Assembly: GCA_017396005.1 (NCBI GenBank) | Contig: JAFQNG010000073.1 | Location: 1 to 48,643, forward strand | DNA from: Desulfovibrio sp. | Lineage (GTDB): Bacteria; Desulfobacterota; Desulfovibrionia; Desulfovibrionales; Desulfovibrionaceae | DNA length: 48,643 bases | Direction of reading: 5' to 3' | Part shown: in pieces, positions 6,528-14,096 of the stretch | Position numbering within the stretch: the stretch's first letter is position 1 | Layout of the letters: each line of letters starts with the position of its first letter | Translations under genes and position numbers: made by a program | The notes under the pieces: model-generated | The model's database searches: none | What the model was told of the DNA's origin: nothing | The model's input: the letters and a program-made list of their open reading frames with translations, nothing else

Positions 6528-6611
6528 TTTCCGGCCTTCTCCCAAACTCTAAGCCCTTTGCCTACCCCTGTCCACAAGGCATTCCTCTACGGGAACTCAA
6601 GGCGATATGCC

Positions 6612-6806
6612 ATGAAAAAGAAAATTCAGTTTAGCCTTACCGTGGAGGATATTCGCCGGGCCAATGATCAGGTCATGGGCAAGATCCCTTCACGCCACCT
6701 CAGTGATGATGATCGGGCACTGCTTGCTCGGATCAAACAGCTTTGTGGTCCGCTTCAGGATGGTCCACGCTTGCGTGAGCTGTACCGTGAGGCCGTGGGG
6801 CGCTGA
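6612..6806 (+). CDS. Hypothetical small protein (64 aa)
   Basis: The start at 6612 follows AAGGCG. The 64-aa soluble, charged protein begins MKKKIQFSLTVEDIRRANDQ and looks all-helical. Its stop TGA shares one base with the ATG of the next gene, so both are probably co-translated. I do not recognise it; it is divergent from the small membrane operon on the other strand. Confidence 0.55.
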   Translation: MKKKIQFSLTVEDIRRANDQVMGKIPSRHLSDDDRALLARIKQLCGPLQDGPRLRELYREAVGR

Positions 6807-7123
6807 TGCCGGAGCGCCAATATAACTTTATTTTTTCCAAATTGGTGGAAAAAGACGATGATATGTTGGGGTTACTGGCATATGGTCTCTACAAGCAGCA
6901 GAAAATGGAATATATCGCTCAATTCAAAAAAGAGCATGGGCGAGGCCCTTCGCATGAAGAGTTAGCCACTTCCCATGATTTGACATCATCCCCAACACAG
7001 ATAGAGAATTATAAGCAGCTTGCTGAGATACGGCTCAACTCCATCGAAGTGGCGGATGGTCAGGGCTACGATGGCGAGGAGCCGTCACCGCCGCCACAGC
7101 CCCCGCAGGCCAGAGCCTTTTGA
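6806..7123 (+). CDS. Hypothetical protein with Pro-rich tail, possibly truncated
   Basis: A 105-aa protein coupled to the 64-aa gene. Residues about 6-75 (FIFSKLVEKDDDMLGLLAYG, then KQQKMEYIAQFKKEHGR) resemble a family of small accessory proteins that normally continue into a C-terminal membrane segment; that family recall is from memory. Here the protein ends in a proline-rich tail (PSPPPQPPQARAF) encoded by the repeat at 7075-7122. The tail may therefore derive from repeat-mediated replacement of the original C-terminus. Confidence 0.45.
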   Translation: MPERQYNFIFSKLVEKDDDMLGLLAYGLYKQQKMEYIAQFKKEHGRGPSHEELATSHDLTSSPTQIENYKQLAEIRLNSIEVADGQGYDGEEPSPPPQPPQARAF

Positions 7124-7211
7124 AGAAAGCCGTTGCTAAAAGGGCTACGCCAAGCATCGCAAACACGCTGGCCCAATGTTTTCTCTTCTTCATTGGTGAC
7201 GGATTCTCCAT
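7035..7211 (-). CDS. Possible 58-aa membrane protein
   Basis: The minus strand carries an ORF beginning MENPSPMKKRKHWASVFAML with a hydrophobic span (about 14-29) and a basic tail. A start at 7193 is equally possible. It follows the DUF1640-like gene in the same direction (22 bp after its stop) but overlaps the + strand 105-aa gene by about 90 bp, and its 3' half lies in the repeat. Only one of the two overlapping genes may be real in this stretch. Confidence 0.3.
   Translation of the reverse strand: MENPSPMKKRKHWASVFAMLGVALLATAFFKRLWPAGAVAAVTAPRHRSPDHPPLRWS
7075..7122 (+). repeat. Direct repeat copy 2 (~48 bp)
   Basis: Second copy of the segment at 6169-6218. The two copies lie about 900 bp apart in the same orientation and bracket the small-gene cluster 6236-7075. 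Confidence 0.75.
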
Positions 7212-7232
7212 TTTTGAGCTGTGTCTGGTTGC

Positions 7233-7511
7233 CTACTTGATGAAGGCAATCACGGCTACAAGCATGGCCGTCTGGGCTATAAGCATGCCTGTCATCCATT
7301 TCAGGATTTCATGCTTGTTAGCCTCAAGTTTATGACTGAGACGCATTTCAACTTGCAGTACGTCCATTTTCGTAGCCAGTTCTTTGGCCGCCACCATCTC
7401 ATCCAAGGCGTTTTTCTGAGCCTTGGCAAAGGCCTCTGCCTGTTCTGCAGGCATGCCAGCTGCCTGCAGTGTCTTGCTATACGCAAGGGTGTCAAAGGTG
7501 ATTGCAACCAT
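7233..7511 (-). CDS. DUF1640-like coiled-coil membrane protein
   Basis: A 92-aa protein starting at 7511 behind AGGAGG with ideal spacing. The N-terminus (MVAITFDTLAYSKTLQAAG) and the following region rich in A, E and K match DUF1640/CCDC90-type proteins: a short strand-helix head, a coiled coil (about 30-70) and a single C-terminal transmembrane helix (about 72-91). Bacterial members have no firm function; they are frequent in mobile and accessory regions. Family call is confident, role unknown. Confidence 0.7.
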   Translation of the reverse strand: MVAITFDTLAYSKTLQAAGMPAEQAEAFAKAQKNALDEMVAAKELATKMDVLQVEMRLSHKLEANKHEILKWMTGMLIAQTAMLVAVIAFIK

Positions 7512-7739
7512 GTCGGCCTCCTGATGTTCCACAATAAGTACTTTCTAAGATGTTGTCGAACTCTTTAGCCGGTTGTCAGCCAGCGGGCTTAGCACTGCAG
7601 TTGCAAATTAAGCTGTTTTCGAGGAAGAGCAACCCGACCGCAGGGGACATTAAGGCCTTCAACGCTATCGAAACTATCCTTAAGCAGAAGCGCGGCCACG
7701 GCGCGGCTGCATGGCGCAGACGCATCTGCCCATCCTACT
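7512..7739. other. Gap with possible gene remnant
   Basis: About 230 bp between the DUF1640-like gene and the flagellin remnant. One + strand frame from about 7620 to 7756 reads as plausible protein (SNPTAGDIKAFNAIETILKQ, then basic residues) but has no start signal and runs into the AT-rich block; it may be a leftover fragment of another gene. Composition shifts sharply from GC-rich to AT-rich at about 7745. Confidence 0.35.
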
Positions 7740-8806
7740 TTGACTATGATAGCTAATAGTAGTTTTGATCCTGTTGTGTATAGTTATTCTACGAATGTTA
7801 TAAATAAGGATTTTATTACAGAGGATGGTTTTCTTTTATTTTCTAATATGTATGCAAATCTTGATGAAATAAGCACTAGTAGCTCTCCTCTGTTTAACTG
7901 GAGAATTAATTCTGCAACATCTACTAAACTTCCAGATGATATAGTATATAAAATTGAACAAAATAATGGTGTGTTATCTGTTCTAGATAAAGATGGGAAT
8001 AATATACCTAGCGTAACTATAGGTAGCTCATCTAATACAGAAATAACGATACAAACTCCGTCTGGCACCATAGTGTTAGAAACTGTTGGGTCTACTCCTA
8101 GCAATCATGAGTTGTCTACGAATGATTTTTGGTTTTCATTTAAATACAGTGATCCTGATGTATTTACTACACAAATGAAACCAATAATTGAAAATGAAAG
8201 TATTTATGCAGGTGCAAGAGTTACAGCAGTTAATCCAGGTGGTTTTGATAACATACATAATACGTCGTCTATAGGTTATGATATTAATTTGAATAATGAT
8301 AATATTGTTGATGTTCAAACTACAATTACAGCAAATAGAATTGATCGAGCATTAGATCACTCTGATATACGAGAGCTTAGAATAAATCTACGTGAACCTC
8401 CCAGAGTAACAAAAATTCATTTTGGTACAGGGAATGATGAGCCTGAAGATTACTATTATATTGATACTATAGACTGTACAACGCGAGGCCTTGGAATAAG
8501 AAATGCAGACGTAAAAACACAGGACAACGCGCAAAAACCCTTGTTTCCCTGAATGATGCCATAGTAAAAAAAGATAATGCACGAGCATACTTCGGTGCCA
8601 TGCAGAACCGGTTGGAAAATACCATCAGCAATCTGACCATACAGGCGGAAAACCTGCAGGCTGCGGAATCCCGTATTTCAGACGTTGACGTGGCTACAGA
8701 AATGACCGAGTTTGTTCGTAACCAGATTTTGACCCAGTCTGCCGTAGCTATGCTTTCGCAGGCCAATTCGCTGCCGCAAATGGCCATGCAGCTCATAGGC
8801 GGCTAA
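7740..8806 (+). pseudogene. Flagellin remnant: no N-terminal domain, frameshifted
   Basis: The 3' part (8540-8803) encodes the conserved flagellin C-terminal domain: LVSLNDAIVKKDNARAYFG, then NRLENTISNLTIQAENLQ, RISDVDVATEMTEFVRNQIL and a tail ending LPQMAMQLIGG. Upstream, 7740-8537 is one open AT-rich frame of about 266 codons ending in DTIDCTTRGLGI and a TQDNAQK stretch that should lead straight into the C-terminal domain. One base is missing at about 8535-8539 (an A5 run followed by CCC), so the frame stops at 8552. The flagellin N-terminal D0/D1 helices are absent; the open frame begins in the variable central domain. It cannot form a normal filament subunit as it stands. The intact open variable region suggests either a recent break or use as a recombination cassette. 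A sequencing error at the A-run must be considered. Confidence 0.85.
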
Positions 8807-8874
8807 GCGCTTGCAAGGGGAGAGGCAGTGGGTCAGAAACCAGACCGCTGAACGGTTTGAGTAAGCTGTACCGT

Positions 8875-8914
8875 AGAAGGGCAAGGGGATGGGCCTCTTG
8901 CCCTTCTGCATTTT
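8875..8914 (+). terminator. Intrinsic terminator after flagellin remnant
   Basis: A perfect 11-bp stem (8875-8885 with 8897-8907) followed by GCATTTTA. It probably is the original terminator of the flagellin gene. The 244 bp from 8915 to 9158 hold nothing else I can identify apart from the lapG leader. Confidence 0.75.
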
Positions 8915-9158
8915 ACTATACAGGCCCCTGGATTATCCGAGTAGCTTACCATACGGGGCAATCCCCAGCTCTGCAGCAGATAAATGACCAGAGCTCAGAA
9001 AAACTGTCCTTTTTGGGAGGTGCACTATGTATTTCTCGGTAACGCTAACTCCCTATAATGATTGTAGTATTAACCGCTGAAGATTGACAATGCCTTGACA
9101 CAGAGGGCGGCTCTATGCATGCTGGTCAAACATACGTATTTTTGGAGCACACATATAT

Positions 9159-9863
9159 ATGCAAAGACAGGGGCAGAACAGACCGCACAGTAACAGGCGG
9201 GAAGCAGGATTATGGCTGACAGTCAGTATGTGCATGTTCTGTCTGTTGCTGAACCTGCTCTGTTCTGCTGCGTCTGCGGCTGCACCTGATCTAGCAGAGC
9301 CTCCCAGGGTGCATCTTTTCGGGACAGTGGAGCTCAGGCGGCCGCTCAAGTCACTGCCGGCCTGGGTGCAGCTGCTGGCCCGCAATCTGAAAGAACCTGT
9401 CTTCCATCCAGACAGGCCCTTCAACAAAAAGACCACCTGGGCGCACCTCAGGGACGGAGCTGCAGACAAAAAAGGCCTTTCCCTCTTGCGTTATGTCAAT
9501 GCGTTCTGGAACCGCTGGCCCTACAAAGAAGACATCCATAACTGGGGCCGACAGGACTACTGGGAGATCCCGGCTGAATTCCTGAAAAAATCAGGCGACT
9601 GTGAAGACTACGCCATCATCAAGTATTTTACTCTCAAAGAACTGGGTATGCCGCCGGAGCAGATGCGCATTGTGGTGGTGCGCGACACCCTGCGCAATCT
9701 GGCCCACGCTGTTCTTGTGGTTTATCTTGAGCAGGATGCCTATGTGCTTGACAATCTCAGCAGCGCAGTGCTCTCGCATACCAGGCTCCGTCACTACACA
9801 CCACAATATTCTGTCAATGAATCCGGTCGTTGGGCACACCTCAAGGGCCGTAAGCTCCCATAG
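9159..9863 (+). CDS. lapG: LapG-like periplasmic cysteine protease
   Basis: This 234-aa protein is a bacterial transglutaminase-like cysteine proteinase (BTLCP, LapG). In the known Lap systems LapG cuts the N-terminal region of a giant surface adhesin and releases cells from biofilm when c-di-GMP is low. A hydrophobic signal segment (about 17-42) sends it to the periplasm. The catalytic triad is visible as C148 (SGDCEDYA), H183 (LAHAVL) and D198 (VLDNL); D147 and E149 beside the cysteine correspond to the calcium-binding residues known in Pseudomonas LapG. The start at 9159 follows GGAG. It is followed after 9 bp by a membrane sensor with a degenerate HD-GYP domain, the slot where lapD sits elsewhere, and the export system lies on the opposite strand. 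Confidence 0.9.
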   Translation: MQRQGQNRPHSNRREAGLWLTVSMCMFCLLLNLLCSAASAAAPDLAEPPRVHLFGTVELRRPLKSLPAWVQLLARNLKEPVFHPDRPFNKKTTWAHLRDGAADKKGLSLLRYVNAFWNRWPYKEDIHNWGRQDYWEIPAEFLKKSGDCEDYAIIKYFTLKELGMPPEQMRIVVVRDTLRNLAHAVLVVYLEQDAYVLDNLSSAVLSHTRLRHYTPQYSVNESGRWAHLKGRKLP

Positions 9864-9872
9864 GATGACTGT

Positions 9873-11957
9873 ATGGCAGAGACACACGCCATTGTGCAGG
9901 ATCAGACCCAGGGCAATCAGAGGAAGCTGGTATTGGCAGGCGGCATTGTATTGATGCTGCTGGTAGCGATGGGCGCATGGGCACTTTGCGCCACCGAGTT
10001 TCGATACAGTAGCCAGGAAATACTCAACAGACAGCGTGAGATAGAACAGCTGCGTCTTAACAGCCTGCACGAGGCTGTTCATGTCTGGCGTGACAGGCTG
10101 AGAGAGCGTGTACGCCTTCTCAGTACGGCTGAAATGCTGCGCCTTTTTGCCATGGATGCCCAGGCGCAGAGTCAGGAGGCATTGGCTGCCTTGCGTCAGG
10201 AGCATGCCGTACAGCAAAGCGATGAAGGCCTGCAAGCGTTGGCAGAGCAGGCTTCCTATCTGCGAGGACTGCTGCAGGATTTGGCTCAGCGCAATCACTG
10301 GCAGCAGATATGTGTGCTGCACCCCAATGGGCAGACACTGGTACAGTCAGGCGATACTCTGCCCCTTGGCCCCATGCAGGAAAAGCTGGTCAGAAAGGCC
10401 GCAGCAGAGAGAAAGCTGGTTTACGGGCCCGTATATTCACATAACGGAGAACTTGTGCTGAATGTGGCTGATCCCCTTTTGCCTGTCATGGATACAGGGC
10501 AAGGGCAGGTTGTAGGCGTACTCCTGGTCACGGTACCTATGCAGCAGACATTACAGACGTTGCTGACTGGCCAGGCTGATGGTGTACGCCCTTGTATCAT
10601 TGATTTGGCAGGCATGGCCCCGTCGCTCATGGTCATGGACGGGCAGAGGGTTTTCTCTCGCCATTTGGCAGGTGATCCGGCGCAACAGCTGCAGCTTGCC
10701 TTTGGGCGTCGCCCCTCCCCGGAAAGCCCCGGGCAGGAGGTGTACGCCCTGGGAGGCAAGTTGGACAGCCCGCATTGGATACTGATGCTAGAGATACCGG
10801 CTGCACGGGTTGACAGCCTGCTGCAGGAAGAAAAAAATAAGATCTACGGCCTGGGCGTACTGGGTGGTATTGGCATCATCCTCCTGCTGGCATTGATACT
10901 GGCATCCCTCATAAGTCGTTCACACAAGGCCACAGCCCGGCGTTTCCAACGGCTTTATGCTCTTATCCGACAGCAGAAGGTGATGCTGGACAGCATCAAT
11001 GCCTCCCTGCAGGTCGGGCTCCTGCTTACAGACGGCGATGGGCGTATTGTAGTATGCAATCCGGCTTTCTGTCGCATGATCGATAGTGCCGAAGAGACCC
11101 TGCTGTACAGCAATCTGTTCACTGTTCTACCTGCCGACACGGCCAAGGTTCTGCAGGAGGGCATGGGCCGTGCCACTCGAATGCATGAAGATTTGTATAG
11201 TCTTGAGGTATCCCTGCCAGCGCCAGACCGGGAAGAAATGCGGCTCTACAGGGTCAGCCTTTTCCCCTTTACGGGACAGGCACATACGGGTGAAGACGTA
11301 CAGGGTGGCTGTGTGAGCATTTTTCAGGATATTACAGAATTCCGACGCAGGGCTGAGGCAGCCCGCGAGCGACAAAACAGTACCATGTTGGCCTTGGTGC
11401 GGGCTATCGAAAGTGTGGACAGCAATCTGGTAGGGCATTCGCAGAAGATGGAGCGCGTTATCAATCTCCTGGCCCAGGATATGCAACTACCGGAACAGGA
11501 AAGAGAAACCCTGAGTCTCGCGGCCCGCTTGTCGCAGGCAGGCAAGATATTTGTGCCGCACCATCTTTTGAGCAAGCGTGAGAAACTCAGCCCTGAGGAA
11601 CAGGCTGAGGTCCTGCGCGCACCGGAATACGCCTTCAAAGTGCTTAGCGGTATGCAATTTGGTCTGCCAGTGCCTGAGGCTGTTTACGAGATGGGCGAAC
11701 GCGTGGACGGCACTGGTCTGCCACGCGGCCTCAAAGGTCAGGAAATCAGCCAGAATGCCAGAATACTGGCTGTGGTCAATGCCTTTTGCGCCATGGTCAG
11801 TGCTCGTTCCTACCGCAAGTCTATGAGTTGCGAGGCAGCTCTGCAATTGCTGGCAAACGATCCTGGATTTGACCCGCTTGTGGTAAAGGCCCTTGCCCAT
11901 GTACCTGTCTCTGCCCTGCAGGAGGCAGTGGCAGAAACAGATAGCAGGCTCGGATAG
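9873..11957 (+). CDS. Membrane sensor: periplasmic domain, PAS, degenerate HD-GYP
   Basis: This 694-aa protein has a transmembrane helix (19-40), a large periplasmic sensor domain (about 42-322, probably Cache-like), a second helix (326-347), a coiled linker, a PAS domain (about 368-490) and an HD-GYP-like domain (about 500-690). The HD-GYP signature has lost its metal ligands: the His-Asp pair is S554-Q555 (RLSQAGK), the His-His-Glu motif reads M607-G608-E609, GYP reads GLP (615-617), and the later Asp is N636. It is therefore very unlikely to hydrolyse c-di-GMP. It is directly behind lapG (9-bp gap), so I infer a LapD-like role: sensing cytoplasmic c-di-GMP or a periplasmic cue and holding LapG through the periplasmic domain. 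Confidence 0.8.
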   Translation: MAETHAIVQDQTQGNQRKLVLAGGIVLMLLVAMGAWALCATEFRYSSQEILNRQREIEQLRLNSLHEAVHVWRDRLRERVRLLSTAEMLRLFAMDAQAQSQEALAALRQEHAVQQSDEGLQALAEQASYLRGLLQDLAQRNHWQQICVLHPNGQTLVQSGDTLPLGPMQEKLVRKAAAERKLVYGPVYSHNGELVLNVADPLLPVMDTGQGQVVGVLLVTVPMQQTLQTLLTGQADGVRPCIIDLAGMAPSLMVMDGQRVFSRHLAGDPAQQLQLAFGRRPSPESPGQEVYALGGKLDSPHWILMLEIPAARVDSLLQEEKNKIYGLGVLGGIGIILLLALILASLISRSHKATARRFQRLYALIRQQKVMLDSINASLQVGLLLTDGDGRIVVCNPAFCRMIDSAEETLLYSNLFTVLPADTAKVLQEGMGRATRMHEDLYSLEVSLPAPDREEMRLYRVSLFPFTGQAHTGEDVQGGCVSIFQDITEFRRRAEAARERQNSTMLALVRAIESVDSNLVGHSQKMERVINLLAQDMQLPEQERETLSLAARLSQAGKIFVPHHLLSKREKLSPEEQAEVLRAPEYAFKVLSGMQFGLPVPEAVYEMGERVDGTGLPRGLKGQEISQNARILAVVNAFCAMVSARSYRKSMSCEAALQLLANDPGFDPLVVKALAHVPVSALQEAVAETDSRLG

Positions 11958-11977
11958 TTGTTACGGCTTTGCTCCTT

Positions 11978-14074
11978 CTACTGCTGTCTCTGTAGATCTG
12001 CCAGGAATGCCTGCCCCTGAGGGCTTGTCAGGAGATCCCGCAGGGCCTGTAGTATGGCTGGGTCATACCTGTGGGCTTCTTCGTCCAGTATGTGCAGGGC
12101 CTGCTTGATGTTGAAAGCCAAACGCCAGGAACGCGGCCGCACCAGAGCACAGAAGGTATTGGCCACAGCCAGAAAACGTGCCGGCTCACAGATATTCTCG
12201 CCCCTGAGCCCCTCGGGATAGCCCGAGCCGTCCATGCGCTCGTACATCTGCGTGATGGCCTCCAGCACTGGCAGACCGAAGTCTATGCCGCTTAGGGCCT
12301 CACGGGCATAGGCCACATGGCTTTGCAGAAGGCTGCGTTCTTCTTCGTTGAGTGAACCGGCCTTGGTGAGCAGGTCACGCGGCAGACGTATCATGCCGAT
12401 CTGTGAAAGGCGGGCCGCTGTGTGCAGGATCTCCCTGTTCTCCTGATGGCCCCTCCCCATATGGTCGGCCAGCAGTTGGGCCAGCCGGGCCGTGAAGCCG
12501 GATTGCCCTGCCAGATAGGGATCCACAGTCTCAATGGCGCGTACCAGGACGTCCACAGTCTTGTGCACCATGTCTTCGGCCCGCTGCCGGGCCGCCACCA
12601 TGGCAGAAATATCGCTGTAGACTGACACAACACCCACCAGTTTGCCGTGATCCTCGAAAAAAGGCGTACTGGAGCCCACAAAATGTCGTTCCTGGCCGTT
12701 CAGTACCAGCGTTCCCTCAAAATGAGCGGCAGTGCCCCTGTCATGTACAGCCCGCGTACGCCTGACAAGACTGCGCGCAAGGCTGTCGGGCAACTGCTCA
12801 TGGGGCAGGCCACGCATGTGCCGTACCTCACGCCCTGCCATGCCGGCATAGCTTTCGTTGGCGTAGTAGATGACGCCATTGAGGTCATTGAGCACTATGC
12901 CTTCTGAAAGACAGGCGTTCATATTGTCCATGATCTGCTTCTGCTGCTGCAAAAGCTGGTAGAGATGGCGTATCTGGGCGGTGACAGTACGTTCCTGCCG
13001 TGCCACCAGCCACCACCAGAGAGCCAGCAGCACAATGCCTGTAAAGGCAATGAGCAGGCAGCCTGCCAGGACAACGTTCTGGCGCAGACGCACATAGGGC
13101 TGCATGACCGTATGGGCATCTGTGCTCTGCATGACCAGCCACGGCATGTCAGGTACGGGCAGAGCCAGGCTATAGACCTCATGGCTGTTAGTCTGGCCAG
13201 CGGGGATGGGCAGGCTACGCAGGGCTTGGGGCAGGGTTTCGTTGTCCAGATGCCAGTCAGGCAGGGCCAGGCTGCCGCGCACGTCCAGCATGCGCAGATT
13301 GGACCCCTGGCTTTCCAGTATGGCCGACGTGATCAGGCCGTCCGGCGTAACACTGCTGGCTGCCCTGACTACTGCCGTCACATCCAGGCTGTAGAGCAGA
13401 AGCCCTGACACCAGTGTACCAGACCTGTCCACGTAGCGTGGGGCAAAGACAGGGCAGGCCACATCCATCAGCAGGGCCTCACCTGTCTGGCGTACGGGCA
13501 GCATGACAGGCCGGCGCGTATGGCGCGCCTGCGTGAGTGCTGCCAGCTGATTGCTGTCTGGCAGCGTCTGTCCTGGCGCTGCCAGATAGGTCTCAAGGCG
13601 GGTATTGACAAACCAGGCTGCGTTGATGTCATGTCCCTGCATAAAATTCTGGAGCAGCTGGAGCATGATTGGCAGACGGTTGGCAAGACTGTCAAGGGGG
13701 GCGTGGCCGGTATGATCCTCTGAATCCTGCGTTGCGTCCTGTTCTTCCGGTGACAGTATCTGCCGCTGCGCCATTTCACGAAGGGCAGCGGCGGGCAGAG
13801 ACGAGGCTTCAGCCTCTACGGAAAAGAGGCGCACAATGTCCTGCTGCAGAAAGTGCTGCACATAGGCTTTGTGATCCCCGTACCAGACCGTGAGCAGAGC
13901 TGCCTGATTGCCTGCCTTGACCAGCATTTCCTGCTCATTGTCGTGCAGCAGGCGTTGCCGGGCATCCTGCAGAAACCAGTGGGCCGTCAGCAGTACTGTC
14001 AGGACGGCAAGGGCCAGCAGGGCCAGCATGAGGGCCACGGCGCGCCGTTTATGGACAATTAGATTCTGGAGCAT
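11978..14074 (-). CDS. Second membrane sensor with PAS and degenerate HD-GYP
   Basis: A 698-aa paralogue of the preceding gene, encoded convergently with a 20-bp gap. Layout: transmembrane helix (about 12-32), periplasmic region (about 35-330) with a Cache-like pattern ending PDMPWLVMQSTDAHTVMQPY, second helix (about 334-356), PAS (about 378-492), HD-GYP-like domain (about 500-690). The catalytic His-Asp is L556-S557-Q558 (S and Q replace H and D), the His-His pair is M610-Y611, and the late Asp is N639; GSGYP (616-620) and H586 remain. The same positions are lost as in the first protein, so the losses are probably ancestral and the fold is kept for binding. It lies upstream on the same strand as the secretion genes' 3' end (14097), hence likely the distal gene of that operon. 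Confidence 0.8.
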   Translation of the reverse strand: MLQNLIVHKRRAVALMLALLALAVLTVLLTAHWFLQDARQRLLHDNEQEMLVKAGNQAALLTVWYGDHKAYVQHFLQQDIVRLFSVEAEASSLPAAALREMAQRQILSPEEQDATQDSEDHTGHAPLDSLANRLPIMLQLLQNFMQGHDINAAWFVNTRLETYLAAPGQTLPDSNQLAALTQARHTRRPVMLPVRQTGEALLMDVACPVFAPRYVDRSGTLVSGLLLYSLDVTAVVRAASSVTPDGLITSAILESQGSNLRMLDVRGSLALPDWHLDNETLPQALRSLPIPAGQTNSHEVYSLALPVPDMPWLVMQSTDAHTVMQPYVRLRQNVVLAGCLLIAFTGIVLLALWWWLVARQERTVTAQIRHLYQLLQQQKQIMDNMNACLSEGIVLNDLNGVIYYANESYAGMAGREVRHMRGLPHEQLPDSLARSLVRRTRAVHDRGTAAHFEGTLVLNGQERHFVGSSTPFFEDHGKLVGVVSVYSDISAMVAARQRAEDMVHKTVDVLVRAIETVDPYLAGQSGFTARLAQLLADHMGRGHQENREILHTAARLSQIGMIRLPRDLLTKAGSLNEEERSLLQSHVAYAREALSGIDFGLPVLEAITQMYERMDGSGYPEGLRGENICEPARFLAVANTFCALVRPRSWRLAFNIKQALHILDEEAHRYDPAILQALRDLLTSPQGQAFLADLQRQQ

Positions 14075-14096
14075 GGGCTTTCCTTGCGGATACGGG

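Noticed and set aside
9873-14074. The two HD-GYP proteins as active c-di-GMP phosphodiesterases
   Set aside because: The His-Asp pair, the His-His pair and a further Asp ligand are all replaced in both proteins.
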